This document shows positions 1-6,420 of a stretch of DNA of 11,502 nucleotides, piece after piece. Location of the stretch: assembly GCF_905209685.1 (NCBI RefSeq), contig NZ_CAJLUB010000051.1:1-11502 (forward strand), given 5' to 3'. Each line of letters begins with the position of its first letter. Position 1 is the first letter of the stretch. A program made the position numbers and the translations under genes. Source of the stretch: an uncultured Veillonella sp. (GTDB lineage Bacteria > Bacillota > Negativicutes > Veillonellales > Veillonellaceae). The notes beneath the pieces were generated by a model. It was not told the origin of the DNA and searched no databases. It was given only the letters and a program-made list of their open reading frames with translations.

Positions 1-1
1 T

Positions 2-36
2 ACAGGCTACTAGGTTTTTCCTATAGCCTGTTTTTC
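2..36 (+). terminator. Intrinsic terminator of an upstream + strand gene
   Basis: The arms ACAGGCTA (2-9) and TAGCCTGT (24-31) pair perfectly. The stem continues inward with TAGG (11-14) and CCTA (20-23) after a one-base bulge at C10, closing a loop of five T. A T-rich tail (31-35) follows at once. This is a classical Rho-independent terminator and separates the mtnP-led gene group from whatever lies upstream. Only about 50 bases lie between it and the mtnP start, and I see no convincing -35/-10 pair there, so the promoter of the group is unresolved. Confidence 0.85.
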
Positions 37-85
37 TATTCTATGAGAAAATAAAAGATAGAGTGATTAATAATAGGAGGTCACA

Positions 86-880
86 ATGAGTGCAATTGGC
101 GTAATTGGTGGTACTGGCGTTTATGATCCATCCATCTTTGAAAATATTCATGAAGAATCCTTAATGACACCATATGGTGAAATAGATTATGTACAAGGTA
201 CATACCATGGGAAAACGGTAATCTTTGTTGCTCGTCACGGCAAAGATCATACAATTCCTCCACACAAAATTAACTATCGTGCTAATATTTGGGGTCTAAA
301 AAAATTAGGCGTTACATTTATTATCTCTACAACAGCTGTAGGTTCTTTAAATGAAAACTTCAAGCCTGGTCATTTCGTTTTGACAGATCAATTCTTAGAT
401 TTCACGAAGAACCGCATCACTACATTCTATGAAGGTGGTGACCGTCCAGTAGCACATCTGGATGTAACAAATCCTTATTGCCCTGAATTACGTGATATTC
501 TTCAAAAGGTAGGTACTGAACAAGGCCTAACAATTCATAATGGCGGTACCTATGTTTGTACAGAAGGTCCTCGTTTTGAAACACCAGCAGAAATTAAAAT
601 GTTCCACATGCTCGGTGGTGATACAGTAGGTATGACAAATGTACCGGAAGTAAATTTAGCGAATGAAGCTGAAATGGCATATGCTACTATTTCTATGATT
701 ACAAACTATGCAGCAGGTATTTCTGAATCTGCTTTGACACATGGTGAAGTGGTAGAAATGATGGGCGACATGGCAGCTCAACTTAAATCTCTTATTTTAG
801 GTGCTATTGATGCAATCGATGTAGATGCTCGTTATGACGCACATAATCGCATGCAAGAATATGGTGGCTTTAAACTATAA
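86..880 (+). CDS. mtnP: Methylthioadenosine-phosphorylase family enzyme, probably acting on 5'-methylthioinosine
   Basis: A 264-residue cytosolic purine-nucleoside phosphorylase of the MTAP/PNP family, at the usual family length. It cleaves 5'-methylthio-nucleosides with phosphate to a purine base and 5-methylthioribose-1-phosphate. The phosphate-binding start IGGTGVYD (7-14), RHG (50-52), PPHKINYRANIWGL (58-71), TEGPRFET (159-166) and GMTNVPE (182-188) are all present. The start is fixed by AGGAGG at 75-80, five bases before the ATG. What stands out is ITNYAAG (205-211). Human MTAP has two aspartates here, Asp220 and Asp222, that recognise the 6-amino group of adenine; this protein has Asn207 and Ala209. 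Asn at this place is typical of 6-oxopurine enzymes such as PNP and the Pseudomonas methylthioinosine phosphorylase. Substrate preference for methylthioinosine is therefore inferred and fits the deaminase gene three genes downstream. The family call is firm; the exact substrate is not proven. Confidence 0.93.
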   Translation: MSAIGVIGGTGVYDPSIFENIHEESLMTPYGEIDYVQGTYHGKTVIFVARHGKDHTIPPHKINYRANIWGLKKLGVTFIISTTAVGSLNENFKPGHFVLTDQFLDFTKNRITTFYEGGDRPVAHLDVTNPYCPELRDILQKVGTEQGLTIHNGGTYVCTEGPRFETPAEIKMFHMLGGDTVGMTNVPEVNLANEAEMAYATISMITNYAAGISESALTHGEVVEMMGDMAAQLKSLILGAIDAIDVDARYDAHNRMQEYGGFKL

Positions 881-910
881 TCCATTCATAATGAAATACA
901 ATAGTTCATC

Positions 911-1987
911 AAAGGAGAAGGTATGATTAATATTGAATGGCGTAAAGATACGCTAGTACTATTAGATCAAACTAAATTGCCTACTGAAATTACGTATGTT
1001 CACTGTACAGATTGGCGACAAGTGGCTGAAGCTATAAAAATGCTTCGCGTTCGTGGCGCACCTGCTATTGGTGTAGCTGCCAGTTATGGCCTCATTTTAG
1101 CGGCTATGGAAGCAGGGCGTTTGGAGGTTCCGTTTAGTGAACAACTTACAAGCTTATATGAATTTAGTGAGACCTTAAAGGAAACTCGTCCTACAGCAAT
1201 CAACTTGGCTTGGGCCGTAGATCGTGTTATCTGTCTTGTAAAAGAGCATGTTGAAAGTATGTCTTCTATGAGTGAAGTAGTAGAGCTCATTACAAAAGAG
1301 GCTATTACAATTCACGAAGAAGATGTGTCATTGAACCGTCGTATGGCAGAAGCAGGGGCCACATTATTTGAAGGGCAAAAGAATATTCGTATTCTAACTC
1401 ATTGTAATGCTGGTGCGCTAGCTACAGGTGGTTTAGGAACAGCACTTGGTGTTGTCCGTAAATTACATGAAAATGGTCAATTGGAACGCGTGTATGCTGA
1501 TGAGACACGACCATTATTACAAGGTGCTCGACTTACTGCCTTTGAACTTCATGAGGACGGTATCCCTGTTACTCTTGAGACTGATAATATGGCGGCCTAT
1601 GCGATGCAACATGGCCTCATTGATGCCGTTATTGTAGGTGCAGACCGCATCACTACAAAAGGTGATGTAGCCAATAAAATTGGTACCTATGGTGTGGCTG
1701 TACTAGCTAAATTCCATAACATTCCATTTTATGTAGCGGCGCCATACAGCACATTTGATTTTACCCTTGAAAATGGTACTGATATTCCTATTGAGATGCG
1801 CGATGATTATGAAGTAACATCTCTACATGGTGTTCAAACTGCACCTAATGGTATTGATGTGCTTAATCCAGCCTTTGATGTGACACCACATGAATTGGTG
1901 ACTGCCATCATTACTGAAGAAGGTGTATTAAAACCAAACTACGAAGAGTCTATTGATAAGCTACGTCAGATCGTAGAATCTAAATAA
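911..1987 (+). CDS. mtnA: S-methyl-5-thioribose-1-phosphate isomerase (ribosome binding site at 911-917, start at 923)
   Basis: The 354-residue protein starts at ATG 923; the range given includes its ribosome binding site AAAGGAG (911-917). It converts 5-methylthioribose-1-phosphate, the product of the preceding enzyme, into methylthioribulose-1-phosphate. It belongs to the MtnA / eIF2B-alpha-like isomerase fold and has the usual length. Visible signatures are RVRGAPAIG (42-50), RPTAINLAW (89-97), THCNAGALATGG (159-170) with the catalytic Cys161, and VGADRI (238-243) with the catalytic Asp241, followed by NKIGTYG (251-257) and APYSTFD (273-279). It lies 42 bases after mtnP in the same direction, so co-transcription is likely. 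None of the later methionine-salvage genes (mtnB, mtnW/X or mtnC, mtnD) is in this window, so the fate of the product is open; an aldolase (DHAP-shunt) route or use for 5-deoxyribose phosphate are alternatives. Confidence 0.95.
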   Translation, partial: KGEGMINIEWRKDTLVLLDQTKLPTEITYVHCTDWRQVAEAIKMLRVRGAPAIGVAASYGLILAAMEAGRLEVPFSEQLTSLYEFSETLKETRPTAINLAWAVDRVICLVKEHVESMSSMSEVVELITKEAITIHEEDVSLNRRMAEAGATLFEGQKNIRILTHCNAGALATGGLGTALGVVRKLHENGQLERVYADETRPLLQGARLTAFELHEDGIPVTLETDNMAAYAMQHGLIDAVIVGADRITTKGDVANKIGTYGVAVLAKFHNIPFYVAAPYSTFDFTLENGTDIPIEMRDDYEVTSLHGVQTAPNGIDVLNPAFDVTPHELVTAIITEEGVLKPNYEESIDKLRQIVESK

Positions 1988-1996
1988 CAAAAAATC

Positions 1997-2036
1997 CAAG
2001 TGGATTAACGATACATATTTTTATTTAATCTACTTG
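1997..2036 (+). other. Intercistronic stem-loop between mtnA and the hydrolase gene
   Basis: CAAGTGGATTAA (1997-2008) pairs over 12 base pairs, one of them G-U, with TTAATCTACTTG (2025-2036), leaving a 16-base AT-rich loop. No T-run follows; the ribosome binding site of the next gene starts ten bases later. It is therefore not a normal terminator. An RNA-processing or stability element, or a partial attenuator that lowers expression of the downstream genes, are the plausible roles. Confidence 0.5.
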
Positions 2037-2056
2037 TATGAGTAAAAGGAGATATT

Positions 2057-3301
2057 ATGCAATCTTTAATTAAAGATATTAATTTAGCCGCAGAAGGCCG
2101 TAAGAAAATTGACTGGGTTTCCAACTTTATGCCTACATTAAATACATTGGGCGACCGCTTTGAAGCAGAACAAACTTTCAAAGGTCAAACAATTGTTGTA
2201 AGTGTTCACTTGGAAGCAAAAACAGCGTATTTAGCTACAGTTTTAAAACGCGGTGGTGCAGATGTTATCGTAACTGGTTCCAACCCATTATCTACACAAG
2301 ATGATGTAGCTGCAGGTCTCGTTGATATGGGCCTTACTGTATATGCTTGGTATGATTGTACTGAAGAAGAATACTTCAATTTCCTTAATAAGGCACTTGA
2401 TCACAAACCGCACATTATCATCGATGATGGTGGCGATTTGGTAAACTTGTTACACACAACTCGCCAAGATGCTAAGGAACGCCTTTTAGGTGGTAGTGAA
2501 GAAACAACTACAGGTGTACATCGTCTCTATGCTTTAGAGAATGCAAAACAATTGACATTCCCTATGATTGCAGTAAACGATTCTTACTGTAAATATCTCT
2601 TTGATAACCGTTATGGTACAGGTCAATCTGTTTGGGATGGTATTATGCGTACTACTAACTTAACCGTAACAGGTAAAAATGTAGTTGTTGCTGGTTATGG
2701 TTGGTGCGGTAAAGGCGTTGCTATGCGTGCAAAAGGCCTTGGTGCTTATGTATATGTAACAGAAGTAGACCCAATTAAAGCGATTGAAGCAGTATTTGAT
2801 GGATTCAAAGTATTACCTATGATTGAAGCTGCTAAAGTAGGGGATATTTTCTGTACTGTAACAGGTTGTAAAGATGTAATCGTGAAAGAACATTACGAAG
2901 TAATGAAAGATAAAGCTATCTTATGTAATGCTGGTCACTTTGATTGTGAAGTTAATGTAGCTGATCTAACTGATCTTGCAGTAAGTCATGAACGCGTTCG
3001 TCAAAATATTGAAGGCTATACTATGGCAGATGGTCGCAAACTCTATGTATTGGCTGAAGGTCGCCTTGTAAACCTTGCTGCAGGCGATGGTCACCCTGCA
3101 GAAATCATGGATTTATCCTTCGCAATGCAAGCTCTTGCAGCAGAACATATTTTACATAATGGCAAAGATATGGAACCTAAGGTATATGTATTGCCTCATG
3201 AATTAGATGCGGAAATCGCTAAATTAAAATTAAATTCCATGGGTTACGATTTAGACTCCTTAACACAAGATCAAATCGATTACCTTACAAAAGTAAATTA
3301 A
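2057..3301 (+). CDS. ahcY: S-adenosylhomocysteine hydrolase family enzyme, short type; possibly S-inosylhomocysteine hydrolase
   Basis: A 414-residue NAD-dependent hydrolase that splits the thioether nucleoside left by methyltransferases into homocysteine and a nucleoside. Conserved are DDGGD (123-127), SEETTTGVH (147-155), Lys179 and Asp183 in NDSYCKYLFDN (174-184), the Rossmann motif GYGWCGKG (213-220), NAGHFD (291-296), and LAEGRLVNL (332-340) with His346 in GDGHP. It lacks the C-terminal KPDHYRY tail of the 430-480-residue eukaryotic and common bacterial enzymes, as do short archaeal and Thermotoga types. The purine-pocket motif reads HLEAKTA (51-57) where the human enzyme has HMTVETA, so Thr57 and Glu59 are replaced by Glu53 and Lys55, and Met351 by Asp344. 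The short Methanocaldococcus homologue was shown to use S-inosylhomocysteine, so this preference is possible here and would fit the neighbouring deaminase. AAGGAG (2046-2051) sets the start. Family certain, base preference inferred. Confidence 0.93.
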   Translation: MQSLIKDINLAAEGRKKIDWVSNFMPTLNTLGDRFEAEQTFKGQTIVVSVHLEAKTAYLATVLKRGGADVIVTGSNPLSTQDDVAAGLVDMGLTVYAWYDCTEEEYFNFLNKALDHKPHIIIDDGGDLVNLLHTTRQDAKERLLGGSEETTTGVHRLYALENAKQLTFPMIAVNDSYCKYLFDNRYGTGQSVWDGIMRTTNLTVTGKNVVVAGYGWCGKGVAMRAKGLGAYVYVTEVDPIKAIEAVFDGFKVLPMIEAAKVGDIFCTVTGCKDVIVKEHYEVMKDKAILCNAGHFDCEVNVADLTDLAVSHERVRQNIEGYTMADGRKLYVLAEGRLVNLAAGDGHPAEIMDLSFAMQALAAEHILHNGKDMEPKVYVLPHELDAEIAKLKLNSMGYDLDSLTQDQIDYLTKVN

Positions 3302-3310
3302 TTAACCAAA

Positions 3311-3339
3311 TATAACCGAGCTACTTTAGCTCGGTTATA
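3311..3339 (+). other. Perfect 13-bp hairpin between the hydrolase gene and mtaD
   Basis: TATAACCGAGCTA (3311-3323) and TAGCTCGGTTATA (3327-3339) are exact inverted copies around a CTT loop. No U-tract follows, and the mtaD ribosome binding site begins only six bases after the stem. Too good to be chance, but it does not look like a complete Rho-independent terminator. It most likely marks the 3' end or a processing point of the upstream message, or tunes read-through into mtaD. It does not cover the mtaD ribosome binding site. Confidence 0.7.
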
Positions 3340-3344
3340 CCTAT

Positions 3345-3349
3345 GAGGA
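3345..3349 (+). promoter_or_regulatory. Ribosome binding site that fixes the mtaD start at 3355
   Basis: GAGGA lies five bases before ATG 3355. The ATG at 3343 overlaps this site, has no such sequence upstream, and would begin inside the foot of the preceding hairpin region. The shorter protein beginning MSDLLITN is therefore preferred over the version that is four residues longer. Confidence 0.75.
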
Positions 3350-3354
3350 AACCT

Positions 3355-4644
3355 ATGTCTGATTTATTGATTACTAATGTAGACGTCCTCACCAATGAGG
3401 GTGTTCTTAAAAATCATGCTATTGAAATTGAAAATGGCTATATTACAGCTATTTTAAAGGATAGTGAAGCTATTAAGGTTAAAGATTATGCTAAGGAAGT
3501 GCTCGATGGTAAAGGCCAATTGGCAGCGCCAGGTCTCGTAAATACCCATACTCATATTGCGATGGGTCTATTTAGAAACTATGCAGATGATCTTGAGCTT
3601 ATGGAATGGCTTGAAACAGCAATTTGGCCGACAGAAGCAAAACTTAACGACGATTATGTTCGTTATGGCACTCAACTTGGCATTGCGGAAATGCTGCGCA
3701 CTGGCACTACAACCTTTAGCGATATGTATTTCTTTATGAATACTACGGCTGAGGTAGTAAAAGAAACGGGCATTCGCTCTGTATTATCTCGTGGCTTAGC
3801 AGGTGTTTCTCCAACAGCAGATCAAGCATTAGTTGAGAATGCTGATTTATTCCGCACATGGAATGGCTTTGATAATGACCGCATCAAGGTATTACTTGGA
3901 CCACATGCGCCATATACTTGTCCAGATGCTTATATGGAGAAGGTTATCTCCTTATCTCATGAATTAAATTGTGGCATTCACATGCACTTGTCCGAAACTA
4001 AAGGGGAAGTGGAGAATGTTATGAAAGCTACAGGTAAAACTCCAATCGCTCATATGCATGAATTAGGTTTATTCTGGAATACTACATTAGCTGCACACTG
4101 TGTTCATGTTACAGATGAAGATATGGCAATTATGGCTGAAAACAATGTAGCAGTAGCACATAATCCACAATCTAACCTAAAATTAGCAAGTGGTATTGCA
4201 CCAGTTCCTGAAATGATCGATAAAGGTATTACTGTTGGGCTTGGTACGGATGGTTCCGCATCTAATAATAATGCGGACATGCTTGAAGAAGTACGCCTTG
4301 CGGCTACCTTACATAAAGGACGTCTCTACGATCCTAAAGCGATTCCTGCACAAGCAGCTTGGCATATGGGGACTGTAGAAGGAGCGAAAGCCCTTGGCTA
4401 TACAGACCTTGGTGTTTTAGCGAAAGGCTATCGAGCAGATATCGTGCTATATGACGTAACTGGTATGCACTGGATGCCACGTTACAACGATTTAGCGGCA
4501 CTCGTATACTCTGCAAACAGTTCTGATGTAAATACTACAATTGTAGGTGGCAAAGTTCTTATGAAAGATAAAGAATTGCTTACTATTGATGAAGAAAAAC
4601 TTCGTGTAGAAATCACTATGGCTCAAGCGTATTTCAGTAACTAA
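3355..4644 (+). CDS. mtaD: 5-methylthioadenosine / S-adenosylhomocysteine deaminase
   Basis: A 429-residue metal-dependent deaminase of the amidohydrolase superfamily (MtaD/DadD, close to TrzN/AtzB-type proteins). It removes the 6-amino group of methylthioadenosine, S-adenosylhomocysteine and often 5'-deoxyadenosine, giving the inosyl forms and ammonia. The metal site is visible as HTH (65-67), His211 in HMHLSE (209-214) and Asp299 in GTDGSASNN (297-305); Glu214 is the expected catalytic acid, and GPHAPYTC (182-189) gives His184. The N-terminal strand-rich part (1-60) and the C-terminal GYRADIVLYD (358-367) form the usual composite beta-sandwich. It is the last gene of the recycling group. 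A deaminase beside the phosphorylase and hydrolase makes sense if those two use deaminated substrates. Within the family the range of substrates cannot be read from sequence alone. Confidence 0.93.
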   Translation: MSDLLITNVDVLTNEGVLKNHAIEIENGYITAILKDSEAIKVKDYAKEVLDGKGQLAAPGLVNTHTHIAMGLFRNYADDLELMEWLETAIWPTEAKLNDDYVRYGTQLGIAEMLRTGTTTFSDMYFFMNTTAEVVKETGIRSVLSRGLAGVSPTADQALVENADLFRTWNGFDNDRIKVLLGPHAPYTCPDAYMEKVISLSHELNCGIHMHLSETKGEVENVMKATGKTPIAHMHELGLFWNTTLAAHCVHVTDEDMAIMAENNVAVAHNPQSNLKLASGIAPVPEMIDKGITVGLGTDGSASNNNADMLEEVRLAATLHKGRLYDPKAIPAQAAWHMGTVEGAKALGYTDLGVLAKGYRADIVLYDVTGMHWMPRYNDLAALVYSANSSDVNTTIVGGKVLMKDKELLTIDEEKLRVEITMAQAYFSN

Positions 4645-4650
4645 TATATT

Positions 4651-4685
4651 AAAAAAACTATAGCTGTAATTGATTAGCTTTTTCT
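4651..4685 (+). terminator. Weak possible terminator after mtaD
   Basis: A run of seven A (4651-4657), AGCT (4662-4665), a ten-base loop, AGCT (4676-4679) and a T-rich tract (4679-4685) can form an A/T-rich stem interrupted by a four-base bulge. It is much weaker than the other terminators in this window, and some read-through into the next gene would be expected. Confidence 0.3.
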
Positions 4686-4718
4686 TGTCTAGTTTAGTAC
4701 TAGTTAGGTTTGTATTTA

Positions 4719-4724
4719 TATAAT
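4719..4724 (+). promoter_or_regulatory. -10 box of the lipoprotein promoter
   Basis: A perfect TATAAT lies at 4719-4724, placing the transcription start near 4731, about 19 bases before ATG 4750. No good -35 is seen at 17 bases. Just upstream there is an inverted repeat CTAGT (4689-4693) / ACTAG (4699-4703) that could bind a regulator in the -35 area. Confidence 0.5.
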
Positions 4725-4749
4725 ATAAGTTTGTATGCGAGGTACTGCT

Positions 4750-5412
4750 ATGCTAAAAAGAATACTTCAATACCTTTCACTTTGTATCGCCTTAGTTAGT
4801 TTGTTGATATTAGCTGGTTGTAGTAGTAATAGTGCGTCTTCTCAGCCTAAAGGAGCTGAAGGGGAATGGATTGCTTACTCAGGCTATACCGTTCAAAATG
4901 TAGTCAGCGCTGTTGATACGCCTATTTTTACGATGAATCTTACAGCTCGAAATGATAGTAAGACGATTTATACAGCAGATATGAAAGCTTATAACTATCA
5001 ATATACGACGCCTGAAAAGAGACCTGTTATTGAATCTACTCAAATGGTAGGGGATATAAAGGAAACTCGTCTAAATTATATTACGGCTCTTACACTTGTA
5101 ATGAGTGCTAACGATATAGTAGGTAACGCAGATAGCTCAAATTCTAATACAATCAAGATGGATATTACTGGCATACCAAATACTGCTCTTATTTATGATT
5201 CAAAAACAGATACTATTAAATTTATGGATCAAACCTTTAAACGGGTAAGCAATACAAATAATTTACAAACCTTGGCTGATGCGTATAAGAAAGATCTCCA
5301 AATAGCTTCTAATAAATATTTAGAAGAGATTGGCAATGCAGCAAATCCTAAAACAAAATTTATAACAACCTATAACTTTGATGACTCTATCATTAAAGAC
5401 AATAAGAAATGA
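4750..5412 (+). CDS. Lipoprotein of unknown function
   Basis: A 220-residue secreted lipoprotein. The N-terminus has lysine/arginine at 3-4, a hydrophobic stretch (about 5-22) and the lipobox LAGC (21-24), so Cys24 is the predicted lipidated residue. A Ser/Asn-rich linker follows (25-36). The mature domain (about 40-180) is rich in alternating polar and hydrophobic segments, as in a beta-structured domain, and the tail is more helical and charged (about 180-220). The start at 4750 is chosen because GAGG (4739-4742) lies seven bases before it and the -10 box puts the transcript start near 4731; the upstream in-frame ATG at 4735 would leave almost no leader and has no ribosome binding site. I do not recognise the family. 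It follows the SAM-recycling genes but has its own promoter element, so a shared role is not indicated. Confidence 0.85.
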   Translation: MLKRILQYLSLCIALVSLLILAGCSSNSASSQPKGAEGEWIAYSGYTVQNVVSAVDTPIFTMNLTARNDSKTIYTADMKAYNYQYTTPEKRPVIESTQMVGDIKETRLNYITALTLVMSANDIVGNADSSNSNTIKMDITGIPNTALIYDSKTDTIKFMDQTFKRVSNTNNLQTLADAYKKDLQIASNKYLEEIGNAANPKTKFITTYNFDDSIIKDNKK

Positions 5413-5423
5413 TTTATAAAAGA

Positions 5424-5498
5424 AAACCCACTCATAGTATGATATATTCCTTTATTAGATACTTAATAAAAGGGGTACATATCATATGGAGTGGGTTT
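5424..5498. terminator. Long imperfect hairpin, bidirectional terminator between convergent genes
   Basis: AAACCCACTC (5424-5433) pairs with GAGTGGGTTT (5489-5498), then TATGATAT (5438-5445) with ATATCATA (5479-5486), then CCTTTATTA (5449-5457) with TAATAAAAGG (5464-5473, one bulged A). The loop is about six bases. T-rich sequence follows on the + strand (5496-5503) and, read on the - strand, the sequence beyond the hairpin is TTTTCTTTTAT. It lies between the lipoprotein stop and the stop of the - strand methyltransferase, exactly where a shared terminator is expected. At 75 bases it is longer than a normal terminator, and a small inverted-repeat element is a second possibility. Confidence 0.7.
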
Positions 5499-5523
5499 AT
5501 TTTGTAATGTTTTACTTTGAATG

Positions 5524-6273
5524 CTATTTTATTACTTTTACCAAGAACATTGGTACAGGGATATAAAATTCATCTTTTTCGTTATAAATACGAGGTCCTA
5601 CTGTGGAGTCAATAGTGACGGAGCTAGCACCTAATTTTGTGAGCACTTCTTTATCCCATTGAGGGCGTGTAAAGGATGAAATTTCAAGCATATGATAAAT
5701 AGTATGGCACCGCTCTTTTAAATCATTGCTTACATGTTCATGGGCATGATGAACAGATGGTGGCAAGTCATGGTGATTGCGAGCATATTCCGCATCATAA
5801 TTGAGGATTAAACCACCTGGACGAATGATGCGTAACCATTCTGCATAGGCTTTATCTGGATGTGGTAAGTTCCATGTTACATTGCGGGCTACAACAATAT
5901 CAAAGGTATTAGAATCAAAGCTAAGATTTTCAGCATCCATGACGGAGAAGGTGGCATCGGAGTTTAGTGATTCGGCAAGTTGATTAGCTTCATCAATCAT
6001 ATTTGGGGTAATATCAATACCATGTACTGTATGGCCCAATTCAGAGAGAATAATACTAAAAAATCCAGCGCCACAGCCAATATCTAAAATGCGTAGAGAT
6101 CGATCAGAGTCAAAGATATGGCTCATCAATTCATCACGCCAAAGCTTAAGTTTAGGGCTTTCTAATTCTTTAGCTCGCAATGACCCAAAATCACGTGCTC
6201 GATCGCTCCAATAAGCGGTAATAAACTCTTTGTCATCCTTCATAGGATGATTCTTTTCAAATATATCGTTCAT
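5524..6273 (-). CDS. Class I SAM-dependent methyltransferase, substrate unknown
   Basis: A 249-residue soluble methyltransferase with the Rossmann-like class I fold. Motif I is ILDIGCGAGFF (62-72), the acidic end of strand 2 is GID (85-87), MDAENLSF (112-119) supplies the adenine-side aspartate, FDIVVARN (124-131) is the motif after strand 4, and RIIRPGGLILNYD (148-160) is the conserved strand-5 region. The N-terminal region (about 15-52, YWSDRARDFG...) resembles the cap of UbiE/MenG-like and related small-molecule methyltransferases. GAGGAG on the - strand (6283-6288) sits nine bases before the start codon. It faces the lipoprotein across a shared terminator and is divergent from the DUF1848 gene. 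Its by-product would be S-adenosylhomocysteine, the substrate class of the left-hand gene group, but that is true of any methyltransferase. The methyl acceptor cannot be told from the sequence. Confidence 0.88.
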   Translation of the reverse strand: MNDIFEKNHPMKDDKEFITAYWSDRARDFGSLRAKELESPKLKLWRDELMSHIFDSDRSLRILDIGCGAGFFSIILSELGHTVHGIDITPNMIDEANQLAESLNSDATFSVMDAENLSFDSNTFDIVVARNVTWNLPHPDKAYAEWLRIIRPGGLILNYDAEYARNHHDLPPSVHHAHEHVSNDLKERCHTIYHMLEISSFTRPQWDKEVLTKLGASSVTIDSTVGPRIYNEKDEFYIPVPMFLVKVIK

Positions 6274-6307
6274 CTTTTTGTTCTCCTCATTTTTAATACA
6301 CTTAATA

Positions 6308-6333
6308 GTACCATAAAATGAGAATGTACCATA
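6308..6333. repeat. Direct repeat in the divergent promoter region
   Basis: GTACCATA occurs at 6308-6315 and again at 6326-6333, an 18-base period, in the 147-base gap between two divergent genes. The position upstream of the methyltransferase start would suit an activator or repressor site. The repeat is short and may be chance in AT-rich DNA. Confidence 0.35.
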
Positions 6334-6369
6334 CTATAAATATCACACTTACTACATAAATAATTAATA

Positions 6370-6398
6370 TTGAATATGATATAATACATCTATATTTT
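6370..6398 (+). promoter_or_regulatory. Probable promoter of the DUF1848 gene
   Basis: Two overlapping readings exist: TTGAAT (6370-6375) with TATTTT (6393-6398) at a 17-base spacing, or the perfect TATAAT at 6380-6385 with a poor -35. Either gives a leader of some 15-35 bases. The ribosome binding site AAAGGG (6408-6413) is seven bases before ATG 6421. Confidence 0.4.
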
Positions 6399-6420
6399 TG
6401 TTTTATGAAAGGGCAGGACA

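Noticed and set aside
37..85. SAM riboswitch or T-box before the SAM-recycling genes
   Set aside because: Only about 50 bases lie between the upstream terminator and the start codon, too short for either, and no such fold is visible.
3343..3354. Earlier ATG for mtaD, adding four residues
   Set aside because: No ribosome binding site before it, and the good one at 3345-3349 overlaps it and serves ATG 3355.
4735..4749. Earlier ATG for the lipoprotein, adding five residues
   Set aside because: The predicted transcript start is near 4731 and GAGG at 4739-4742 points to ATG 4750.
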